Below, one piece after another: positions 58,697-64,000 of a DNA stretch of 64,000 bases. Origin of the DNA: Gordonibacter faecis (GTDB taxonomy: Bacteria; Actinomycetota; Coriobacteriia; Coriobacteriales; Eggerthellaceae); assembly GCF_030077735.1 (NCBI RefSeq), contig NZ_JASJEU010000013.1:258439-322438 (forward strand), given 5' to 3'. The translations under genes and the position numbers were made by a program. Within the stretch, counting starts at the first letter, position 1. Every line of letters starts with the position of its first letter. The notes under the pieces are model-generated. The model made no database searches. It was not told the origin of the DNA and saw only the letters and a list, made by a program, of their open reading frames with translations.

Positions 58697-58729
58697 CGCG
58701 TTCGTCATCCGAAATGCTGAAAGCTTTCG

Positions 58730-58764
58730 AAGAGGCTGTCGCTCACGCGGCGGCCTCTTTTACT
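58730..58764 (+). terminator. Terminator overlapping the end of the hydrolase gene
   Basis: AAGAGGC (58730-58736) pairs with GCCTCTT (58753-58759), followed by TTACT. It overlaps the last codons of the convergent gene. Confidence 0.55.
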
Positions 58765-60215
58765 GTGCGGGGCCGCGCCGCGCGAAACAGGATAAAGCCT
58801 TTTACCACGCCGGCGACGAAAAGTAGGGCGGACGAAACCACCACCGTAATGAAAACGTCAGGCACAAAGGCTTGCGCAACCCACAGCGGTGTTCCGAAAA
58901 AGAGGGGAACAAGTGAGAGGATAAAAACCGGCAGCACCCCATGAACGAGTACAAGAAGTGCCACTTCAAACGACATTTTTCTGCGATCCCTTGTCCGAAG
59001 AAAGCGGGGAAGAAAACACCACGGCAGAAGCGCACTAATGAACACCGCGAGCATAATCAGATCAATCCACAGGTGCTCCATCACGTAGTCGCTGCTTGTG
59101 ATTTCGTTTGGCGACTCGCCCAAAAGCATCAGGACTACGCCCCATCCAAGGGAATCCATCATCTCGTTGGTCACGAAATAATCGTTGACGTTCGCTTCGA
59201 GGGCGACGGCGATATCGCTTTCAGGCAAAATGAATACACACGAGGTTCCCGTTTCCACCAGCCCGCTGTGTCGCAGCACCGGTTCAGGAAGGGGCTCCTT
59301 CACGGTGGCCCAGCCGTAGCCGTACCAAAAGGGGACATCCTCTTCGACATACACGGTATCGCCGTAAAACATCGTCTCGATACTTTTCTGAGAAAGAATT
59401 CCGCTTCCGCCATTCAGGTACATTTGTAGATACTTCCCCAGGTCGCTCGCGGAAGAGGAAAGGTAACCCGCTGGCACGGTGATCCAGGCGTCGCGCGAGG
59501 AAGGAAAGTGAGACGCGGCTTTGAGCGGGATGCCCCAGTAATTGGTGTACCCATCAATCAACCCATTTTCGTTACTTTCATCAAGCGTTGCGGCGGTGTG
59601 TGAAAGCCCCAGCGGCTCAAGCACCTGGGCGGAGAGGTATTCGGCATACGGCGTGCCCGTGACGGCCTCGATGATTTCTCCCAGCAGGGAATAATTCACA
59701 TTCGCATAGTGGTGAACGCCCTGATCATTAACCAGGTGGTAATTACCAAGCGTCTGATGTTCGCCAAGCCCGCTGGTGTGGTTCAGCAACTGGCTAACCG
59801 TGATGGCATTGCCGTCGGTGGCATCCGGCAGATAGGTTGAAAGGGGCGCTGATAGATCTATCTTTTGCTGCTCGACCAACTGCATGATGCAGATTGCCGT
59901 AAACGACTTGGTCACCGAGCCGAGCAAAAAGGGCGTATTGCTGCTGTCGCACTGCCCGTACGTTCCGGAAAACAGCACGTCGTCCTTACCAACAATGCGC
60001 ACCGAAAGGGCGGGAATATGCGCGTTCGTGGCACACGTTTGCAGGTACGTGTCGATGGTCTGATAGTCCACCCGCGAAGCCGATTCCGCCCGCGAAGGCG
60101 ATTCCGCTCGTTCGTCCGCATGAGCAGCCGGAACGGCACCCAAAGCCACAACCAACCAAAGGACCCAGAACGCCACAAAAGCCGCACCCAATTTTCTACA
60201 AGAACACGTGACCAT
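58743..60215 (-). CDS. Serine hydrolase (beta-lactamase/EstB family) with C-terminal membrane part
   Basis: A 490-residue protein. It has an N-terminal signal (about 1-33, ending PAAHA) and an extracellular penicillin-binding-like domain. Motifs: SxxK Ser100-Lys103 (GSVTKSF), YxN Tyr170-Asn172 (HHYANVNYSLLG), and RHSG in place of the KTG box. After about residue 370 there are four hydrophobic helices and an Arg-rich tail, as in FmtA/PbpX-like proteins with membrane anchors. Probably acts on peptidoglycan, teichoic-acid D-alanyl esters or small esters. Resistance activity should not be assumed. Confidence 0.85.
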   Translation of the reverse strand: MVTCSCRKLGAAFVAFWVLWLVVALGAVPAAHADERAESPSRAESASRVDYQTIDTYLQTCATNAHIPALSVRIVGKDDVLFSGTYGQCDSSNTPFLLGSVTKSFTAICIMQLVEQQKIDLSAPLSTYLPDATDGNAITVSQLLNHTSGLGEHQTLGNYHLVNDQGVHHYANVNYSLLGEIIEAVTGTPYAEYLSAQVLEPLGLSHTAATLDESNENGLIDGYTNYWGIPLKAASHFPSSRDAWITVPAGYLSSSASDLGKYLQMYLNGGSGILSQKSIETMFYGDTVYVEEDVPFWYGYGWATVKEPLPEPVLRHSGLVETGTSCVFILPESDIAVALEANVNDYFVTNEMMDSLGWGVVLMLLGESPNEITSSDYVMEHLWIDLIMLAVFISALLPWCFLPRFLRTRDRRKMSFEVALLVLVHGVLPVFILSLVPLFFGTPLWVAQAFVPDVFITVVVSSALLFVAGVVKGFILFRAARPRTVKEAAA

Positions 60216-60250
60216 CGTCTTCCTTTTGTTGTAGCCTCTTTGCCGCGGGC

Positions 60251-60547
60251 CTAGTTCACTAGTACCTCAACAGGGGGAAGGGCATCCGGATTGAGGGTTT
60301 TCAGCTGGTAGGTGGTTTGCAGCTGTAGCCAAAAATCGGGCGTGGTTCCTAGTGCCGTGCCAATGAGATACGCCATTTCAGGTGTGATGGCGCGCTTGCC
60401 ATGAATAATGTCCGAGATGGCAGACTGCGGTTTCCCGATTGCCTTTGCCAACCGGTATTGCGAAATTCCCAGCTCATCAAGAAACTCTTCCTTAAGAATT
60501 TCCCCCGGGGTAGAAATATAAGAATCAATGGTAGTCAACAAACTCAA
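60251..60547 (-). CDS. higA: HigA-family antitoxin
   Basis: A 98-residue XRE-type helix-turn-helix protein with the HigA start STPGEILKEEFLDELGIS. The HTH is YRLAKAIGKPQSAISDIIHGKRAI and the signature TPDFWLQLQ. The frame begins at TTG 60547, but GAAGGAG suits TTG 60541 better, so the start is uncertain. It overlaps by 23 bases the 3' end of a short upstream ORF that ends VEFVDYH, the C-terminus typical of HigB toxins. It likely represses its own promoter. Confidence 0.88.
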   Translation of the reverse strand: MSLLTTIDSYISTPGEILKEEFLDELGISQYRLAKAIGKPQSAISDIIHGKRAITPEMAYLIGTALGTTPDFWLQLQTTYQLKTLNPDALPPVEVLVN

Positions 60548-60698
60548 CTCCTTCGATGCCCAGAGGAATATATACTTCTGTTGCGCAGAATACTACTGCA
60601 TTGCAGATACTATCAAGCGAACATTTGTTTTCCTTTTTATACTGCGCGACACAGCTAATGTCAAATTCTTTTTTACTAACTTGGTAATACGTCTTCAT
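60525..60698 (-). CDS. Short HigB-like ORF, probably a degenerate or truncated toxin
   Basis: 57 residues from ATG 60698, beginning MKTYYQVSKKEFD. The end, GVEFVDYH, overlapping higA, is what HigB toxins show. The body is about 35 residues shorter than usual (about 92) and lacks a recognisable RelE-fold core with its Arg residues. It may be a decayed toxin or a different short partner. Coding is supported mainly by position and this ending. Confidence 0.5.
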   Translation of the reverse strand: MKTYYQVSKKEFDISCVAQYKKENKCSLDSICNAVVFCATEVYIPLGIEGVEFVDYH

Positions 60699-60746
60699 GG
60701 TTTGGAGGGGTTGGGGTTTGGGGGAGTGAGGGGGCGTTTCTGCGTT

Positions 60747-62084
60747 ATGATGGCGGGCATGGGAAACGATGCGAAGAAAACGATAGCCGTACTTGGCGGT
60801 GGCGCGGCCGGGTTGGCGGCGGCCATTGCGGCGGCGGAGGCGCTGCGCGCGGCGGGTGTGTCCGCGCGCGTGGTGGTGTATGAGGCTGATGAGCGGGTGG
60901 GTCGCTCCATTTTGGCGACGGGCAACGGTCGCTGCAACTTCTCGAACGCGCACGTGGAGGCGGACGTGTACCGCAACACGGCATTTGTGGGCGACGCGCT
61001 GGCTGAACTGCGCTGTCAGGCGTGTGCGGCCGACGGAGTGTGTCAGCTTGCCGACGATCCGGTGCACGCATTCTTCGCTGACCTGGGACTTCTGTGGCGC
61101 GAGGAAAGCGAGGGGCGGCTTTACCCCCTGGCGAACAAGGCCTCCAGCGTGTTGGACGTGCTGCGCGCGGTGGCGCGCGAGCGGAGCGTTATTGAAGAGT
61201 GTGCATGCGCGGCGGTGCGCGTGGATGCGCCGTCGAAGCCCGGCGAGCGCTTTCATGTGCGTTTCGCCGACGGGCGCGTGGCGCATGCCGATGCCGTGGT
61301 AGTGGCTGCGGGCGGGCGAGCCGCGCGCGAACTGGTCCCGGCGGGCACGCCTTATAGTGAGCCGCGGCCGGTGTTGGGGCCGTTGTGCACGGATACTGCC
61401 GTCGTTAAGCAGTTGAACAACATCCGGGTGCGCTGTGCGGTGGAGCTGTGGGGTAAGTCTGGCGAAGCGGTGGCGGATGCTGCGGGTTTTGCCGAGCACG
61501 CTGCAGGCGGCCGCTCATTCAAGGCGCGCGAAGAGGGCGAGGTGCTCTTCCGCGACTACGGCGTGTCGGGCATTGCTGTGTTTAACCTGTCGCGCTTCGC
61601 AGAGCCGGGCGACCTTCTGCTGATAGATCTTCTGCCTGCTGTGCCTGCGGCCGAGTGCGAGGGCTTTTTGCATACGCGCCGCAAGCGTCTGGGTGTGGCT
61701 GGTCGCACGGTGACGGGCGATGACCTGCTGCGCGGTATGCTGCTGCCCGCCGTGGCGCAAGCGGTGCTGAAAGAGGCTGGCCTGCGCGAGAGTGCGCCGC
61801 TCACCAAGGCGAACGTACCTGAGCTCGCCCGCGCGTTGAAGGCATTCCCGCTGGTTGTGCGCGGTATGGGCGATGCGCGCCAGTGTCAGGTGTCGCGCGG
61901 CGGCTTCGCCGTGGAGGCGTTCGACGCGTGCACGATGGAGGCGCAGGGAGTTCCCGGTTTGCATGTGGTGGGCGAGGCGCTGGACGTGGACGCGCCCTGC
62001 GGCGGCTACAACCTGCACTGGGCGTGGGCAAGCGGCATCCTGGCCGGTCGACACGCCGCGCGCATAGCGGAGGCAGGGCGATGA
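60747..62084 (+). CDS. FAD/NAD(P)-dependent oxidoreductase, HI0933/BaiN-like
   Basis: A 445-residue flavoprotein. The FAD motif VLGGGAAGLAAAIAAAEA lies near residue 15. The family signature GRSILATGNGRCNFSN lies near 55, and the C-terminal GEALDVDAPCGGYNLHWAWASG near 410. It starts at ATG 60747 after GAGGGGGC. The frame is open far upstream across the higA promoter, but that part is not coding. It overlaps the next flavoprotein gene by four bases (ATGA). The exact reaction is unknown; relatives reduce C=C bonds in bile-acid and other pathways. Confidence 0.9.
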   Translation: MMAGMGNDAKKTIAVLGGGAAGLAAAIAAAEALRAAGVSARVVVYEADERVGRSILATGNGRCNFSNAHVEADVYRNTAFVGDALAELRCQACAADGVCQLADDPVHAFFADLGLLWREESEGRLYPLANKASSVLDVLRAVARERSVIEECACAAVRVDAPSKPGERFHVRFADGRVAHADAVVVAAGGRAARELVPAGTPYSEPRPVLGPLCTDTAVVKQLNNIRVRCAVELWGKSGEAVADAAGFAEHAAGGRSFKAREEGEVLFRDYGVSGIAVFNLSRFAEPGDLLLIDLLPAVPAAECEGFLHTRRKRLGVAGRTVTGDDLLRGMLLPAVAQAVLKEAGLRESAPLTKANVPELARALKAFPLVVRGMGDARQCQVSRGGFAVEAFDACTMEAQGVPGLHVVGEALDVDAPCGGYNLHWAWASGILAGRHAARIAEAGR

Positions 62085-63802
62085 TTGAGGTTTCGAACGT
62101 GCGCCTGCCGCTGGATGCGGGCCTGCCGGATGGGGCCGGCGATGCGCTGGTACACGCCGCCGTCGCGCAGGCCCTTGGTGTGCGCCCGGGAGACGTGCAT
62201 CTTGTGCACGTGCTCAAACGCAGCGTGGATGCGCGCAAGAAAACTGACGTGCACTTCGTGGCCACGCTGGCCGTGGAGCTGGCTGACAACGCCGCCGAAG
62301 AAGCGGCACTTGACGCAGCTGAAGCACGCAGCGGCGCGGGTGCAATTGCCGGCACGCACGTGAAGCGCCACCAGCCGTACAAGCCGCTGGATATTCCTAA
62401 CTTGAACAGCGCCTTCGCCGCCTCCGGTGAGCCGCGTCCCGTGGTGGTGGGTGCGGGTCCAGCGGGTCTGTTCTGCGCGCTCTATCTGGCGCGCGTCGGG
62501 CTGCGGCCGCTCGTGCTGGAGCGTGGCGGTGACGTGGATGAGCGTTTGGCAACCGTAGCGGCGTTCGATGCCGGCGGCGAGTTGGACACGTGCACAAATA
62601 TCCAGTTCGGCGAAGGCGGCGCCGGCACGTTCAGCGACGGCAAACTCACCACCAACATCAAAAGCCCCTTCGCAGGGCACGTGACGCACTGGTTCGCCGA
62701 GGCGGGCGCCCCGAAAGAGGTGCTCTGGCAGGCGAAGCCACATATCGGCACCGACCTTTTGGTGGATGTGGTGCGCACGCTGCGCCAAAGCATCATTAAG
62801 GCCGGCGGAGAGGTGCGCTTCCATGCGCAGGTAGAGCGGCTGGTGTGCGAGGACGGCGTGCTGGCGGCGGTCGACGTGCGCGACACGCGCACCGGCGAGC
62901 AGCAGCGCGTGGCGGCTCGGCGCGTGGTGCTGGCGTGCGGCCACTCGGCGCGCGACACGTTCGAGGCCGTGCGCGACGCAGGCTTCCGCATGGAGCAGAA
63001 GCCGTTTTCCGTGGGCGTGCGCATAGAGCACCCCCAGGTTGTCATCAACCGCGCGCAGTACGGCGAGGCCGCCGCGCACCCGGCACTCGGCGCGGCTGAC
63101 TACAAGCTGGCCGTTCATCTGCCGGGTGGGCGCAGCGTCTACACGTTCTGCATGTGCCCAGGTGGCGAGGTGGTTTGCGCCGCCAGCGAGCCGGGTGGCG
63201 TGGTGGTGAACGGCATGAGCCGCTTCGCGCGCGACGGCGAAAACGCGAACAGCGCGCTTTTAGTGGGCGTGGGCCCCGAGGATTTCGAAAGCGATGACCC
63301 GCTGGCAGGCGTGGAGCTGCAACGGCGCATGGAGCGCGCGGCCTATGAGGCAGCCGTGAACGCTGGTGGTGCGCCCTATACGGCTCCCGCGCAGACAGTG
63401 GGCGACTTCCTGGCGAAGCGCGCGGGCGACGCGAGTTCCACGGTGTGTCCCACCTATGCGCGTGGCGTGGCGTGGTGCGACTTGCACACTGTGTTGCCTC
63501 CGTTTGTTGCCGAGGCGCTGGCCGAAGCACTGCCGCTTCTCGACCGCAAGCTGCACGGCTTCGCTGACGCGGGTGCCATCATGACTGGCGTAGAAACCCG
63601 CAGCTCAAGCCCCGTCCGCATAGTCCGCAACGAAACCCTGCAAGCTGTGATGGATGGGGAAGAGAAGACCGCGAAACTCGGCACCGGCCTCTATCCCTGC
63701 GGCGAGGGCGCCGGCTACGCCGGGGGCATCATGAGCGCCGCCTGCGACGGCCTCCGCGTAGCCACCGCATTAGCGTCCGAGTTTGAGAGCCCCCAAAAGT
63801 GA
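62081..63802 (+). CDS. FAD-dependent dehydrogenase (COG2509-type)
   Basis: A 573-residue protein. An N-terminal domain of about 110 residues (MIEVSNVRLPLDAGL) precedes the FAD-binding VVVGAGPAGLFCALYLARVG at about 123. Further signatures: FGEGGAGTFSDGKLTTNIKS, MCPGGEVVCAASEPGGVVVNG and C-terminal YPCGEGAGYAGGIMSAACDG. It is coupled to the upstream flavoprotein gene by an ATGA overlap. The electron partner and substrate are unknown. Confidence 0.9.
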   Translation: MIEVSNVRLPLDAGLPDGAGDALVHAAVAQALGVRPGDVHLVHVLKRSVDARKKTDVHFVATLAVELADNAAEEAALDAAEARSGAGAIAGTHVKRHQPYKPLDIPNLNSAFAASGEPRPVVVGAGPAGLFCALYLARVGLRPLVLERGGDVDERLATVAAFDAGGELDTCTNIQFGEGGAGTFSDGKLTTNIKSPFAGHVTHWFAEAGAPKEVLWQAKPHIGTDLLVDVVRTLRQSIIKAGGEVRFHAQVERLVCEDGVLAAVDVRDTRTGEQQRVAARRVVLACGHSARDTFEAVRDAGFRMEQKPFSVGVRIEHPQVVINRAQYGEAAAHPALGAADYKLAVHLPGGRSVYTFCMCPGGEVVCAASEPGGVVVNGMSRFARDGENANSALLVGVGPEDFESDDPLAGVELQRRMERAAYEAAVNAGGAPYTAPAQTVGDFLAKRAGDASSTVCPTYARGVAWCDLHTVLPPFVAEALAEALPLLDRKLHGFADAGAIMTGVETRSSSPVRIVRNETLQAVMDGEEKTAKLGTGLYPCGEGAGYAGGIMSAACDGLRVATALASEFESPQK

Positions 63803-63814
63803 CGCGCCCCCCGG

Positions 63815-64000
63815 AAAGAGTGACGCGCTCACGCGCTACCAATTACGCCGCAGGATGATCCCCTCCCTATCACCATGACGAGGGCTTATTCCTGTACCAT
63901 AAACCTAACTAAAAGGTAACCAACGTAGTCCAGCTATAAAGAGTCAATAGGTAATTCGGGGTTTTTCTCGTTTGTTTTGGCTGCTTTTGATGACTGGATG
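63815..64000. repeat. Partial copy of the intergenic repeat at the window end
   Basis: The sequence from 63815 aligns with 38756 onward: a degenerate left end (AAAGAGTGACGCGC), CCCTCCCTATC, ATGACG-GG, TAACTA-AAGGTAA and ACGTAG. The hairpin part is missing. No gene is seen in 63803-64000. Confidence 0.6.

Noticed and set aside
60528..60746. Upstream extension of the HI0933-like flavoprotein
   Set aside because: Crosses the antisense higA start and its upstream ORF and lacks family similarity; ATG 60747 has a ribosome site.
61883..62080. Upstream extension of the COG2509-type gene into the preceding flavoprotein
   Set aside because: Arg/Gly-rich shadow; the ATGA overlap at 62081 is the natural coupled start.
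1..64000. tRNA or rRNA genes and prophage integration site
   Set aside because: No cloverleaf with a TTCGA-type arm and CCA-proximal stem, no rRNA segments and no integrase were recognised on either strand.

Overview
The window looks like chromosome of a high-GC member of the Eggerthellaceae (Coriobacteriia, Actinomycetota). This is inferred from three things. There are LuxR-type regulators whose N-terminal half is a 12-helix membrane domain. There is a molybdopterin oxidoreductase cluster together with a separate Tat-exported flavoprotein. BspA-like surface proteins sit among actinobacterial housekeeping genes. No rRNA, tRNA, CRISPR array or insertion sequence with a transposase was found.

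Layout. (1) 0.5-8.2 kb: a catabolic-looking block. It holds a double-length MFS transporter, a molybdopterin oxidoreductase, its ferredoxin-like partner, a 69-residue protein, a membrane LuxR regulator and a small Cys-rich protein. This arrangement resembles the aromatic (catechol-type) dehydroxylase loci of gut Eggerthellaceae; the substrate is unknown. (2) 8.3-9.1 kb: an SDR oxidoreductase. (3) 9.4-28.6 kb: two tandem paralogous genes for secreted proteins of about 3,060-3,090 residues, built from BspA-type leucine-rich repeats, MF-containing 26-residue-type repeats and GW-YGKW repeats. Each has a run of 15 G just after the signal peptide, and in the sequence as given each signal peptide is out of frame with its body. 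They share a promoter layout and a 25-bp upstream element. A 28-residue membrane peptide gene lies between them. (4) 29-37.5 kb: yebC, ruvC-ruvA-ruvB with a LexA-like box, a DUF6483-like gene, a frameshifted membrane LuxR gene, a Tat lipoprotein flavoenzyme and a cold-shock gene. (5) 37.5-45.6 kb: the late queuosine genes queA, queH and tgt, a HAD phosphatase and a fused secDF. (6) 45.6-49.1 kb: a nitrilase-family amidase and an MFS transporter divergent from a LysR regulator. (7) 50.1-54.3 kb: an FMN riboswitch with an attenuator, followed by ribU, two ECF ATPases, ecfT and a flavin-binding PPOX protein. (8) 54.4-57.6 kb: tandem sodium:alanine-type symporters. (9) 58-63.8 kb: a 4-helix membrane protein, a serine hydrolase, a HigA antitoxin with an odd short partner, and two FAD-dependent oxidoreductases.

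Several intergenic regions (38.7-39.5, 57.65-58.1 and 63.8-64 kb) hold a structured repeat family. One copy is a 355-bp unit with perfect 22-bp inverted ends. Its internal hairpins differ in sequence between copies but keep their pairing.

The strongest candidate for an undescribed system is the pair of giant surface proteins switched by poly-G tracts. Both have the same tract length, the same OFF frame and conserved stop codons in both wrong frames. A third G tract lies inside the first gene. By eye, the catabolic block and the middle of the giant genes look richer in A+T than the housekeeping genes.
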